Shown in pieces: positions 17,285 through 26,120 of a stretch of 64,000 nucleotides of DNA (positions are counted from its first letter, which is position 1; every line of letters starts with the position of its first letter). The translations under genes and the position numbers were made by a program. The stretch is from CAZAQV01 sp964487255 (GTDB taxonomy: Bacteria > Myxococcota_A > Polyangia > Polyangiales > CAZAQV01), in the NCBI GenBank assembly GCA_964487255.1, contig CAZAQV010000023.1, forward strand, positions 38,252-102,251, in the 5' to 3' direction. The notes beneath the pieces were generated by a model. That model had not been told where the DNA came from. It searched no databases and worked only from the letters and a program-made list of their open reading frames with translations.

Positions 17285-18499
17285 ATGAAGAAGTTTACGC
17301 TTCTGTTGGCATCGGTCTTACTCGTTTCTTGCACAAACGCCTCCAGCCGGTCCACCGATGCGGTTTGGTCTGATGCCCTGGCGCTACGCGATGAATTGAA
17401 CGTCGCGGTCACAGAGGCTGAGCAGGCGTTCGAAGCCATCCCTCCTGCTGAGAGAGTCGGGCGACCTTTTCGCGCCTTTCGCGTAATCCAGGCTCTCCAT
17501 CAGGTCCTGGTTCAGGGAATGGATCAGGCAGAAATTGATCCCAAAACGAGACTGCCCGCGATCCTGACGCTTGAAACCTTGAACAGGGGTGCGGTCGACG
17601 TGATGGGCCTGCTTTTTGTCGTCATGAAAGAAAGTTTCTTTCAGATGACTGAAGACAAGAAATATTTTCTTGAGAAATTGAACAAGATGAACGAGATGGC
17701 AAAGAAGCTTCGAGATTCGCTCGACGAGCTAAAACGCAACGCGCTCGATTTAGGTGCGGTTGAACCGACTGGCTCAAGAGCAGTTGTTGCTCAGGTAAAC
17801 CATTTTGCCTCAGCGGAAGTGTCTTCTGCCACGCCAGCACTGGTGTTGAGGAGCGCTGTTTCGGAGCAAATCGAAGTGCTACTGGAGTGTGACCCTGATT
17901 ATGTTGCTTCTCCTCCACAGGTTGTGGTGGCCAATCTGAATGCGGGCTTGGCCTACGAAGTTCGTGTTCAGTATGACTCGGGTACCAGCCATCTGACAGC
18001 CAGCGTTGAGGCGGGCGATTCTGTGGGAATCTATGTTTCGGCGAATGACGCATTCTTCTTCCCGTGCGATTTGACGGTGAGTTACCATGCACCTGAAAGC
18101 GACCTGACTCAGCTCAGCCCTCAAGACACGAGCGATTTGTCTGATTCGATGGCCACCTTAGAAGCGCTCAAACTAGACTTGGAAGTTGCGTTCGAATCTG
18201 CGATTGCGGGCGCAGATACTGCGGAGCAACGTGCCTTTTGGCGAGATCTCTACGCTTGGTCGCAGATCTCAGCCAATGCGGCGACGGGCCTGTTTAGGAC
18301 GGATCCGAATGGGGCAGATGGGGGAGGCGATACCTATCGTGTTGCCCACCCTGAAACGCGGGCAATGGTGGATCGCCAGAACGATCTTATGCATCTCGCG
18401 CTGCAGGACTTGCTAAGCCAACGGCCTGAACCGATCGGGACGATTACAGCGATCACGAAGTCGCAGCACGAAACCTTGATAGAGATCATCCGCAACTAA
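17285..18499 (+). CDS. Hypothetical lipoprotein, 404 residues
   Basis: ATG 17285 follows GTGAGGGAAATAGAT and gives MKKFTLLLASVLLVSC, a compact lipoprotein signal with lipobox LVSC. The first 200 residues are strongly helical and charged (for example EKLNKMNEMAKKLRDSLDEL), which suggests a coiled coil. A beta-rich middle follows (AGLAYEVRVQYDSGTSHLTA, about 218-237) and then another helical part. There are no recognised catalytic motifs. It stands alone between a repeat unit and a PD40-type pseudogene, and its 3' end meets a family B fragment at 18507. Confidence 0.7.
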   Translation: MKKFTLLLASVLLVSCTNASSRSTDAVWSDALALRDELNVAVTEAEQAFEAIPPAERVGRPFRAFRVIQALHQVLVQGMDQAEIDPKTRLPAILTLETLNRGAVDVMGLLFVVMKESFFQMTEDKKYFLEKLNKMNEMAKKLRDSLDELKRNALDLGAVEPTGSRAVVAQVNHFASAEVSSATPALVLRSAVSEQIEVLLECDPDYVASPPQVVVANLNAGLAYEVRVQYDSGTSHLTASVEAGDSVGIYVSANDAFFFPCDLTVSYHAPESDLTQLSPQDTSDLSDSMATLEALKLDLEVAFESAIAGADTAEQRAFWRDLYAWSQISANAATGLFRTDPNGADGGGDTYRVAHPETRAMVDRQNDLMHLALQDLLSQRPEPIGTITAITKSQHETLIEIIRN

Positions 18500-18506
18500 C
18501 ACCCTG

Positions 18507-18544
18507 ATTTTGTCGGATGGGTGAGGATCGTCCCCGGGGTTCGA
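18507..18544. repeat. REP family B fragment
   Basis: TGATTTTGTCGGATGGGTGAGGATCGTCCCCGGGGTTCG in essence: centre and right arm of the family B unit with a collapsed middle, lying between two convergent genes. Confidence 0.6.
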
Positions 18545-18553
18545 AAATGCGCC

Positions 18554-19368
18554 TTATTGCGGCAAATAGCGGGCGATATAGTAGTCCCCGCCTCCCATCC
18601 CTCCCGGGCGATCGGAGCTGAAATAGAGCGTGCACCCATCTTCGGAAATGAACGGCTCATACTCGATGGAATCGATGCTTCAGCCTGACTACCGCGAGTT
18701 GCGACTGTGATGTCGTCGTCTGTGCCCGGCACAAATGTGGCGTAGATCAGCTCTAGACCATCCGGAGACTCTACGGCGTCGTACTCGTCTAGGTCGGTCA
18801 TGAAAGGAAGGCGGGCAAGCACCGGAAATGCATCGGCTCGGTTCGTACGCTCAGAAACGAAGACATCCGATGAAGAAAACGGTGGGATGACGCCCGAGAC
18901 GTAGGCCCGCAGCTCGTCCGATGAGTAGCTCAAAGCAATCGTGAAGCCCTCAGCGAGTGGACCCGTGATCTCGACTGGCGTATCAAAGGGCTCGTCAACG
19001 CTCGCTCGGCTCGTTTCATAGACGGTATAGTCTCCCGATCGATCGGAGCGCAGCGTGGCGCGCAAGCCATCGGAGGAGATCCAAAGTTCGCTCTCTTCGG
19101 CGTTGCTGTTCACACCCTCCAGCGGAAGCGGGTCCGACATCGAGAATGGGACGCTCCACGAACAGGTCGCGACCTGGGCATCCGCCTGGCCCCCGCCGTC
19201 GGCGATGCTCGTGTCGACTTGCGCATCCATCGGCGAGCCCTGGGTGTCATTCGATGCGTCGGCAGCCCCATCTCCTGCCGCGCCATCCGAACGCTGATCA
19301 AAATAGAATCGCCCACACCCACCCGCGGCAAGGCACACCACGATCAACGCCGGTAGACCAACCCTCAC
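18554..19368 (-). pseudogene. PD40-repeat lipoprotein with a C-terminal frameshift
   Basis: Begins MRVGLPALIVVCLAAGGCGR (lipobox AAGGC), then an Asp/Ala/Gly-rich linker, then WD40-like PD40 blades (SSDGLRATLRSDRSGDYTVY, SPDGLELIYATF). Near 18678 the frame breaks: the other frame gives YEPFISEDGCTLYFSSDRPG and ends DYYIARYLPQ at 18554, exactly the blade expected next. As read without correction the frame ends instead in the family B repeat at 18496. A paralogue with similar layout lies at 38531-39439. The break could be a real mutation or an assembly error. Confidence 0.7.
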
Positions 19369-19445
19369 ACAAACAAAAACTAGCTGCTCGAGACGCGGTC
19401 GACAAGGCGTAGGACGCCTGAAGCAGGAAAAGCGAGTGGGAGTCA
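19369..19445. other. Short spacer with a copy of the 6578 repeat
   Basis: Bases 19405-19434 (GCGTAGGACGCCTGAAGCAG and onward) match 6578-6606 in most positions. No gene was seen. Confidence 0.5.
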
Positions 19446-19602
19446 GGGGACGTTGTTCTTCATTTCGTCATTTTGACGGATGGAGCTGTTCGCAAACCTT
19501 GCGGTGCAAAAAAGAAGAAGATCGTCCCCGGGGTTCCGTCCCCGGGGTTCCCCGGGGTTCGAAAAGAAGAAGATCGTCCCCGGGGTTCGTCCCCGGGGTT
19601 CG
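19446..19602. repeat. REP family B unit with expanded right arm
   Basis: A full left arm and centre followed by a partial tandem amplification of the right arm: AGAAGAAGATCGTCCCCGGG occurs twice and CCCCGGGGTTC four to five times within about 90 bases. This is the only copy with such expansion. 19603-19817 holds no gene I can support. Confidence 0.75.
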
Positions 19603-19817
19603 AAGAGCGAGCGATGAATCCGGAAACGGGCGACTCGTGGACAGGACGCGCAGACTGCGCTCGATGCCGCGGTGGAAGATGCGTACGGCAAGCCGGCGGG
19701 ACAGGAGGCGACAGAGTTCTTGAGGCAGCCGCGGAATGAACTTGTGTTGGATCGTGAGACACCATGTAGCGACCGGCGGCACACCAATTCAGCGAGAAGA
19801 GGCCCTACGAGGGCGGT

Positions 19818-20015
19818 CTATATAGGACGGACGTTCTCAGCGCAGGGACCTTTGGCTCCTTGGCCGTGCTCAAAGGAAACCTGTTGGCCCTCTTGAAGCT
19901 GATCGAACGTCGTGCCTTCGACGGCCGACATGTGAAAAAACAGGTCCTTGCCGGAACCTGTGTCGATGAATCCAAATCCCCTGTCGGTGAGTCGCTTGAT
20001 TGTGCCTTGAGCCAT
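19818..20015 (-). CDS. cspA: Cold-shock domain protein (CspA family)
   Basis: 65 residues, a single cold-shock domain. RNP1-type GFGFI (residues 13-17) and RNP2-type DLFFHMS (24-30) are both present, along with the family start GTIKRLTDRG. Csp proteins bind single-stranded RNA and DNA and melt RNA secondary structure. The start at 20015 has a good ribosome site (AAGGAAAGAG) upstream; the longer frame to 20387 runs back into a REP unit. The strand upstream (20016-20180) is free of genes and could hold the long leader usual for csp mRNAs. Confidence 0.95.
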   Translation of the reverse strand: MAQGTIKRLTDRGFGFIDTGSGKDLFFHMSAVEGTTFDQLQEGQQVSFEHGQGAKGPCAENVRPI

Positions 20016-20180
20016 TGTTTTCTCTTTCCTTCTTATCTCTACGCCAGCGTCTCTTTGAGCATCACTGCTACAAGGTCCCCGTACCGTCGATGGGCAGTCC
20101 TGGACGATCTTGGGTGGTAAGTAAAGGAAAAGTGTCGACATTTCTTCAAATCTGCGGGGAGATGGCGTTCGGTTCTGCTT

Positions 20181-20340
20181 GGCGATCCTTCCGTGGTTGG
20201 TGTTTTCGGGTGCCCCGGAGACATTGTGGCCGGCGCACCATTCGCCGTCGAATCGGCGTCGGAATGTGGCGCTCGCCGCTGTATTGGTCGGCAGTTTCTG
20301 CCTCGCCCTGACCGCCGCTGCGGTTTGCACCTTGCCTAGA
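20181..20340 (+). pseudogene. Short RAYT transposase fragment beside repeats
   Basis: 20181-20201 is the 21-mer GGCGATCCTTCCGTGGTTGGT (repeat E). Downstream, about 20265-20312, the plus strand reads RRCIGRQFLPRPDR, almost the same as RRCIGRQFFLRPDR of the RAYT remnant at 1590. Only about 20 codons survive before the family B unit at 20341. This ties repeats E and B to RAYT sequence. Confidence 0.55.
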
Positions 20341-20434
20341 ACGTTGATCTTCATTTTGTCATTTTTGACGGATGGGGCTGTTGGCAAACCTTTCGATACA
20401 AAAAGACGAAATGAAGAGGATCGTCCCCGGGGTT
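20341..20434. repeat. REP-type palindromic unit family B, copy 5
   Basis: A complete unit with the clearest arm symmetry: left TTCATTTTGTCATTTTTGAC, right GACGAAATGAAGAGGATCGT, then CCCCGGGGTTCG. It lies about 25 bases upstream of the lipoprotein gene at 20460 and so within its promoter region. Confidence 0.8.
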
Positions 20435-20459
20435 CGCCGCTAAAGAAAGGACTTTAACA

Positions 20460-21053
20460 ATGAAACGATTTCAGCTTTTGTTCGCAGCCGCGTTCTTGTC
20501 AATAGTGGGTTGCGGCGATGAAAAGGGGGCGCCTGGCGAATCCTGCGTAGGAGCAGGTGACTGTGAGTCAGCGCTCTGTGAAACCGGAGGAAGCTTTCCC
20601 GGCGGAGTGTGCACCATCCCATGCGACGGGGACGCGGACTGCCCAGCAGGTTTTCGGTGCATTTCTCGGTCGAGCGGCATTTGTCTTGAGCAGTGCGCAG
20701 ATACCGATGAATGCGAGGCTTCGCGGGGCCAGGCATGGCAATGTCGCGAAGAGTCCCTCGAGGAGGGGGGGGTAACGCTCTTGTGTGCATCGGCGACTGA
20801 AAACACGCCACGCGTCATCGACGGACGAACCGACCCCGGACGAACCGACGGCCGGGGCCGATCCTTCGGCGATCCTTCCGTGGTTGGTTTCTGGGGCGAC
20901 AGCGCGTGCTCGACACCTCGCAGCGTGGAAGAAGGAAAGAATGGAATCAAGCACACTCTCGCGATGAGTGGTCTGGAGGAGCAGCAGATTTTGCTAGCTG
21001 CAAGATCGTTGTTGCGGGGGAAGCCTAACGAAGAGCTACAAGCAGAGCCATGA
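20460..21053 (+). CDS. Cys-rich lipoprotein with a repeat-derived C-terminus (probably truncated)
   Basis: 197 residues. MKRFQLLFAAAFLSIVGCGD is a lipoprotein signal (lipobox SIVGC). About 100 residues with regularly spaced Cys follow (CVGAGDCESALC, CTIPCDGDADCPAGFRC, CLEQCADTDEC), a pattern common in small myxobacterial surface proteins. From about residue 137 the frame runs through repeat E (20868-20888) and repeat F (from 21009), giving a tail RGKPNEELQAEP that is also encoded at 31474. The original 3' end has therefore been replaced by repeat sequence. The N-terminal half is a genuine gene; whether the product is made is unclear. Confidence 0.65.
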   Translation: MKRFQLLFAAAFLSIVGCGDEKGAPGESCVGAGDCESALCETGGSFPGGVCTIPCDGDADCPAGFRCISRSSGICLEQCADTDECEASRGQAWQCREESLEEGGVTLLCASATENTPRVIDGRTDPGRTDGRGRSFGDPSVVGFWGDSACSTPRSVEEGKNGIKHTLAMSGLEEQQILLAARSLLRGKPNEELQAEP

Positions 21054-21115
21054 AGGCACGTGGTGGATGGTTCAGTTTCATCAAGTCGGCACAGTACCGC
21101 TTCGAATCTGATTCG
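21009..21115. repeat. Dispersed repeat F, copy 1
   Basis: GTTGCGGGGGAAGCCTAACG and about 90 following bases match 31429-31535 closely (AAGAGCTACAAGCAGAGCC, TGGTGGATGGTTCA). In the other copy repeat E directly precedes F; here E lies 120 bases upstream. 21116-21315 holds no gene. Confidence 0.7.
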
Positions 21116-21315
21116 AACTCGGCTTCCGTGCGCCCTATGCGCAACTTGCTACGTCGATGAACTCACCGGCGAGCGCATCGGTGCGTTCTGAGCGCTCATT
21201 TTTCGGGCGATTGTGCGTTCCATCCGGTCGTGCAAGCTCGATTCCGCGTGAGTCCCGATATCGCCTCTTCTAGTTTCACTAACCTCGGAGGGATCGCCTC
21301 GGGATCGCCGCCGAT

Positions 21316-22062
21316 CTAGATCCAGAAGCGAAGGCCGGCGACGGCCTGGACGCTGCCGGCCGGTGCATTTTCACCTCGCCTGAGGTCGGCGCTTTGTCCG
21401 AAGGTTTGCTCCCACGAGACGCCGACGTAGGGCGTCCACTCGCGCGCGAACTGGTAGCCGAGCCGTAGGCCGAGTTCGATGTCGCTCAGGCCCGCACCAA
21501 CGCCAAACTCAGGTGCTGAGTGCAGCGCCACGTTCGTCTCAAGGCTCGTGTGCGCAAGGAGTCGCTGGGTAATGAACAAGTCGTAAGAAGCGTGGAGACG
21601 AAAAGATATGTCGCCCTCGTGGCTAACGAAAAGCGCAGGTTCGAGTTCAAACCAGTAGGGCGCAAGTCCTTCGAGCCCAATCACCAGATGTCCGCGGCCC
21701 CTCGTGGACTGTCCATCTGAGGCGATGATATCTGCGCGAATACCCATCTGGAGTTCCCAGAAAGCATCGATGAGCACGCTGTAGAGGACCTGGGCCTCGG
21801 CTTCGACCTCGCCCTCGGTCGTGGACAGCTCTCCTTCACTCTTGACCCACAGCCGCTTCCAGTCGCCGCCCATCCAAGAAGTGAGGTCCCAGCTGATCGG
21901 GTTGTCTTGGCCGTTCCAGCCGTACTCAAGTTCTTCGAAGAGCACGAGGCGGTTGAAAGCCGGGTCACCCATCTCGTGCTGCGCTTGTGCGGACTGAACA
22001 AGAAGCACGCTCGATGTAGAGACGAGCAAGAAGGCGTACAGCAGTCTGTCCCAGCGCCTCAT
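21316..22062 (-). CDS. copB: Copper resistance protein B (outer-membrane CopB/PcoB)
   Basis: 248 residues from ATG 22062, which overlaps the stop of the multicopper oxidase gene (ATGA). A signal peptide (LLYAFLLVSTSSVLLVQSAQA) leads to a beta-barrel of the CopB family: VLFEELEYGWNGQDNPISWD near the N-terminus, GEVEAEAQVLYS, LEGLAPYWFELEPALFVSHE and a C-terminal strand ending AVAGLRFWI with a terminal aromatic pattern. The Met/His-rich N-terminal stretch of PcoB is missing here; only HEMGD remains. Works with the oxidase to keep copper out of the periplasm. Confidence 0.93.
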   Translation of the reverse strand: MRRWDRLLYAFLLVSTSSVLLVQSAQAQHEMGDPAFNRLVLFEELEYGWNGQDNPISWDLTSWMGGDWKRLWVKSEGELSTTEGEVEAEAQVLYSVLIDAFWELQMGIRADIIASDGQSTRGRGHLVIGLEGLAPYWFELEPALFVSHEGDISFRLHASYDLFITQRLLAHTSLETNVALHSAPEFGVGAGLSDIELGLRLGYQFAREWTPYVGVSWEQTFGQSADLRRGENAPAGSVQAVAGLRFWI

Positions 22063-23828
22063 CGCGTCACCTGCACAACACGAAACATGCCGGACTCCAT
22101 GTGATAAAGGATGTGACAGTGAAAGGCCCAGCGGCCGACTTCCTTGGCGGTCACAACAAACGAGACGCGCTCGGCCGGTTGCACATTGACCGTATGCTTG
22201 AGCGGGTTTTGCTCGCACGCACCGACGTCGAGCTCGAAGAACATGCCGTGAAGGTGAATGGGGTGCGCCATCATCGTGTCGTTGATCAGCACAAAGCGCA
22301 CACGCTCCCCGTAGTGCAACACGATGTCGGGCGTGTCGTGACCGAACTGCTCACCATCGAATGACCACATGTAGCGTTCCATGTTCCCAGTCAGGTGAAG
22401 TTCAATCGTGCGCGTCACCGCTGGTTCTCTTGTCCCGGGGGCTGCGCGTCGCAGCTGCGCGTAGGTGAGTACACGCCAATCGTCTTCTCCGAGGCCGACG
22501 CCCGGTTCGTGTAGGCGCGAGCGCGCGACTTCCGCGACCATCGCATTGCCTGCGCCGTGTTCGTCGTCGCCATGGCGCGCGACTTTTTCGACGTCGGTAC
22601 GACACGCCTCTGGGCTGTCACGATTGGGGCTGTCAGGGCTAGCAGCGTGCCCGGAAGGTGCGTTGTGCTGCGCATGACCCTTTTCGGCATGGTCCATGTC
22701 GCCGTGGTCCATGCCCATGTCGGCCATCGTCAAAAGGGGGCGGGGACGACGCTTGGGAACGGGAGCGCTGTCGGTTTCGTTCGGCGCCAACGTGCCGCGC
22801 GCGTGTCCACTTCGGTCCATCGCCTCGGCGAAGATGGTGTACGCCTTGGCCTCGGGTGTGACGAGAACGTCGAGCGTCTCGGCGATGGCAAGGCGAAACT
22901 CATCGCACTCCGTCGGAACAACCGGCTGGCCGTCCGCTTCGATGACCTGCATCGGCAAGCCTGGAATGCGCACATCGAAGTAGGTCGCAGCGGAGGCGTT
23001 GATGAACCGAAGCCGCACCCGCTCGCCGGAAACAAAGAGCCCACGCCAGTTTTCATCGGGGCACAGGCCATTCATCAAGTACGTATACGTCGCACCGGTG
23101 ACATCCGAGATGTCAGAGGCATCCATGCGCATCTGCCCCCAACTCAGTCGATTACCGAGCGCGTTCCACAGTCCACCCATGCGCGATGCTTCTTCTCCCA
23201 AGTTTGCCAGCGTACGCCGCTGAAAGTTGTAGTATCCGCCATAGCGCTTGAGATTGGCGAGCACGGTCTCGGGGTCCTCGAAGGTCCAGTCGGAGAGCAC
23301 GACTGTGTACTCGCGCTGGTAGTCGTACGAAGAAGGCACTTTGGGCTCAATGATCAATGGACCATAGATTCCGGTCTGCTCCTGAAGCCCACTGTGACTG
23401 TGGTACCAGTATGTTCCACTTTGGCGAACACGGAACCGATATTCGAACGTCTCCGTTGGCTTGATGCCTGCGAAGCTAATCCCAGGAACGCCATCCATCT
23501 GCGGGGGCAAGAGAAGACCGTGCCAGTGGATGGACGTGTCGACGTCCATCGCGTTGTGCACCAGGAGCCGTACCTCTTGTCCCTCATGCAATCGAATTTC
23601 TGGACCCGGGATGCCGCCATTGACGGTTGTTGCGCAAGCGGCCTGTCCGGCGACAAGCACTTCTGTCTCGGCAATGCGAAGGTCAATCGTATGTCCTTGC
23701 GCCACACGAAGAGAGCGACGCGCGGCCGAAGGGCTCGACGACGCGCCGCAAGCCGTGATAAAGCGTCCCAGGGTGGCGGACGCGCCCACGGCAACACCGC
23801 CGCGTAGGAACTCTCGTCGCTTAGCCAT
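22059..23828 (-). CDS. pcoA: Multicopper oxidase, CopA/PcoA-type
   Basis: 589 residues with a Tat-like leader (AKRREFLRGGVAVGA) ending near a Cys. All four copper-ligand blocks are present: HWHG (101-104), HSHSG (143-147), HPIHLHG and HCHILYHMESGM close to the C-terminus, the latter with the type 1 copper Cys, His and Met. A Met/His/Asp-rich insert (MADMGMDHGDMDHAEKGHA) before the last domain is the copper-binding loop typical of PcoA/CueO. It oxidises Cu(I) in the periplasm. Its 5' end overlaps the ATPase gene by eight bases and its stop overlaps copB by four, so the three form one operon. Confidence 0.95.
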   Translation of the reverse strand: MAKRREFLRGGVAVGASATLGRFITACGASSSPSAARRSLRVAQGHTIDLRIAETEVLVAGQAACATTVNGGIPGPEIRLHEGQEVRLLVHNAMDVDTSIHWHGLLLPPQMDGVPGISFAGIKPTETFEYRFRVRQSGTYWYHSHSGLQEQTGIYGPLIIEPKVPSSYDYQREYTVVLSDWTFEDPETVLANLKRYGGYYNFQRRTLANLGEEASRMGGLWNALGNRLSWGQMRMDASDISDVTGATYTYLMNGLCPDENWRGLFVSGERVRLRFINASAATYFDVRIPGLPMQVIEADGQPVVPTECDEFRLAIAETLDVLVTPEAKAYTIFAEAMDRSGHARGTLAPNETDSAPVPKRRPRPLLTMADMGMDHGDMDHAEKGHAQHNAPSGHAASPDSPNRDSPEACRTDVEKVARHGDDEHGAGNAMVAEVARSRLHEPGVGLGEDDWRVLTYAQLRRAAPGTREPAVTRTIELHLTGNMERYMWSFDGEQFGHDTPDIVLHYGERVRFVLINDTMMAHPIHLHGMFFELDVGACEQNPLKHTVNVQPAERVSFVVTAKEVGRWAFHCHILYHMESGMFRVVQVTR

Positions 23829-26052
23829 GGCTAAGCTTGGCGCGACGCAGGCGAAGCGCGTTCCCGATCACGGAAACCGAACTGAAGCTCATCGCGGCGC
23901 TGGCGATCATCGGGCTTAGGAGCAGACCAAAGACGGGATAGAGTGCGCCGGCGGCCACGGGAACGCCGAGGGCGTTATATACGAACGCGAAAAACAAGTT
24001 CTGGCGGATGTTGCGCATGACTGCGCGTGAGAGGCGCCGTGCTTTAAGAATGCCGCGCAAGTCTCCTTTTACTAAGGTCACACCTGCGCTCTGCATCGCG
24101 ATGTCGGTGCCCGTCCCCATGGCGATACCCACGTTTGCAAGCGCAAGTGCGGGGGCATCGTTGACGCCATCGCCGGCCATCGCGACAGTGGCGCCTTCTT
24201 TTTGAAGCCGCTCGATCACCTTGCTCTTGCCTTCGGGCAGCACGTCCGCTTCGACTTCCTCGATCCCGAGTTGCTCGGCCACCGCGAGGGCCGTGCTGCG
24301 ACTGTCTCCGGTAAGCATGACAATGCGGAGCCCTTCGCGGCGCAGTTCATCGAGTGCGGCTTTGCTGCTTTCCTTGATCGGGTCGGCGACGCCCAAGACG
24401 CCCGCAACGCTTCCATCGATAACGACAAAAATGGCGGTTTGACCTTCTTTTCTGAGAGTCTCGGCCGTTTCTCTCGCATCGCTGGCGTCCACGTCGAGTT
24501 CGTCGAGCAAGGCTTGGTTACCCAAGCCAACGAGCTTTTGACTGATCATGGCACGCACACCCTTGCCGGTGATGGATTCAAAGTTCTCGGCCGTGCCGAT
24601 GTCGATTCTTCGGTCTTGCGCGCCTTCAACGATAGCGCGGGCGAGCGGGTGTTCACTGTGCTGCTCGAGCGCGGCGGCGGCGCCGAGCATAGACTCTTCG
24701 TCGCCGTGCAGCGCGATCACACGGACAAGACGCGGCCGACCCTCCGTCAGTGTTCCGGTCTTATCGACCACGAGGGTATCGACCTTTTCGAAGGTCTCGA
24801 GTGCCTCGGCGCTCTTGATCAGCACGCCCTCACCGGCGCCGCGTCCCGTGCCGACCATGATCGACATCGGTGTAGCAAGGCCTAAGGCACAAGGACATGC
24901 GATGATGAGCACCGCCACCGCGTTAACCAGCGCGTGTGCGAACTGCGGCGGCGGACCGAAGAAACCCCAGACGATCGCGGTCAAGACGGCCGCCACGAGC
25001 ACGGCAGGGACAAACCATGAGGAGACCACATCGGCGAGGCGCTGAATTGGCGCGCGGCTCCGTTGGGCCTCGCTCACCATGGTCACGATCTGGGCGAGCA
25101 ACGTCTCTTGCCCGACCCGCGTCGCGCGCATCACGAAAGCGCCGCGTCCGTTGATGGTCCCTCCCGTCACAGGGTCGCCGACAGATTTTTCGACCGGAGC
25201 GGGCTCTCCCGTAACCATCGATTCGTCGACAAAGGACTGGCCTTCGAGCACCTCACCGTCGGTCGGAACCTTCTCGCCGGGTCGGACGCGCAGCCGATCA
25301 CCGTGCTGGACATCATCGAGTGGAACGTCCTCTTCGCTGCCGTCTTCGCCGATGCGACGAGCGGTCTTCGGTGCCAGACCCAAAAGTGCTCGGATCGCGC
25401 CCGAGGTTGCGCTTCGCGCACGCAGTTCAAGTACCTGTCCCAGAAGGACCAAGGTGGTAATGACGGCTGCGGCTTCGTAGTAGAGCGGCACCCGTCCGCC
25501 ATGATGCATCGATGCCGGAAGTAGCCCCGGAGCGAGCGTCGCGAAGAGGCTGTAGACAAAAGCTGCCGCGGTGCCCAGGGCGATGAGCGTAAACATGTTG
25601 AGGTTGCGGCTGATGACCGATCGATAGCCACGCACAAAGAAAGGCCAGCCGCCCCATAGGACGACGGGTGCGGCGAGCGCTAGCTGCAGCCACGGCATCA
25701 CTGCGTGCGAAATAAGGTCACCGAGCGGGTCGCCGGGGATCATCTCCGACATGGCGATCACGAACACGGGGGTGCTGAGCGCCAGGCTGACCCAAAAGCG
25801 CTTGGTCATGTCCCGCAGTTCGGGGTCTTCTTCGTGTTCGAGGGAGACGGTCTTGGGTTCGAGCGCCATCCCGCAGATGGGGCAGCTGCCTGGTCCTCGC
25901 TGCACAATCTCTGGGTGCATCGGACAGGTGTATTCGGTGGCTCCGGCAGTTAGCCCGGGCTTGCTCTTGGACTTTGGGTGCTCGTGGTGCGGGCCCTCCG
26001 AATGAGCGGGCGTGTGGTGATGACAGTGAGAGTGTGTTTCTGGGGAATTCAT
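23821..26052 (-). CDS. copA: P1B-type copper-translocating ATPase
   Basis: 743 residues from ATG 26052, preceded by AAGGAG nine bases upstream; the longer frame to 26340 runs under the sigma-factor gene and is rejected. The His-rich N-terminus is followed by a heavy-metal binding YHS-like domain (YTCPMHPEIV and SCPICGMALEP, about 41-66). P-type signatures: TGEP (281-284), membrane CPC (386-388), DKTGT (430-434), EHPLARA and GDGVNDAPAL. CPC plus this leader domain indicates Cu(I) export. First gene of the operon, with an ECF-type promoter directly upstream. Confidence 0.95.
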   Translation of the reverse strand: MNSPETHSHCHHHTPAHSEGPHHEHPKSKSKPGLTAGATEYTCPMHPEIVQRGPGSCPICGMALEPKTVSLEHEEDPELRDMTKRFWVSLALSTPVFVIAMSEMIPGDPLGDLISHAVMPWLQLALAAPVVLWGGWPFFVRGYRSVISRNLNMFTLIALGTAAAFVYSLFATLAPGLLPASMHHGGRVPLYYEAAAVITTLVLLGQVLELRARSATSGAIRALLGLAPKTARRIGEDGSEEDVPLDDVQHGDRLRVRPGEKVPTDGEVLEGQSFVDESMVTGEPAPVEKSVGDPVTGGTINGRGAFVMRATRVGQETLLAQIVTMVSEAQRSRAPIQRLADVVSSWFVPAVLVAAVLTAIVWGFFGPPPQFAHALVNAVAVLIIACPCALGLATPMSIMVGTGRGAGEGVLIKSAEALETFEKVDTLVVDKTGTLTEGRPRLVRVIALHGDEESMLGAAAALEQHSEHPLARAIVEGAQDRRIDIGTAENFESITGKGVRAMISQKLVGLGNQALLDELDVDASDARETAETLRKEGQTAIFVVIDGSVAGVLGVADPIKESSKAALDELRREGLRIVMLTGDSRSTALAVAEQLGIEEVEADVLPEGKSKVIERLQKEGATVAMAGDGVNDAPALALANVGIAMGTGTDIAMQSAGVTLVKGDLRGILKARRLSRAVMRNIRQNLFFAFVYNALGVPVAAGALYPVFGLLLSPMIASAAMSFSSVSVIGNALRLRRAKLSHG

Positions 26053-26078
26053 GGGATTTGCTCCTTCTTGTCCCTGCT

Positions 26079-26104
26079 GACGGAGAGCGGCGGCTTCGAT
26101 TACA
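26079..26104 (-). promoter_or_regulatory. Candidate ECF sigma promoter of the copper operon
   Basis: On the minus strand TGTAAT (26104-26099) and CGTC (26082-26079) are separated by 16 bases, matching the general ECF pattern TGTAAC-N16-CGTC. Transcription would begin around 26073 and give a leader of about 20 bases with AAGGAG before the copA start. The divergent ECF gene begins 17 bases away at 26121. Confidence 0.55.
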
Positions 26105-26120
26105 GTCAAACCGAGGAAAA

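Noticed and set aside
13225..21300. Prophage or integrative element
   Set aside because: No integrase, phage structural gene or attachment-site pair was seen; the region is explained by REP-type repeats and gene decay.
22557..23807. 416-codon plus-strand frame over the multicopper oxidase gene
   Set aside because: Antisense shadow: the minus strand encodes a complete multicopper oxidase with all copper motifs, and the plus frame has no recognisable domain.
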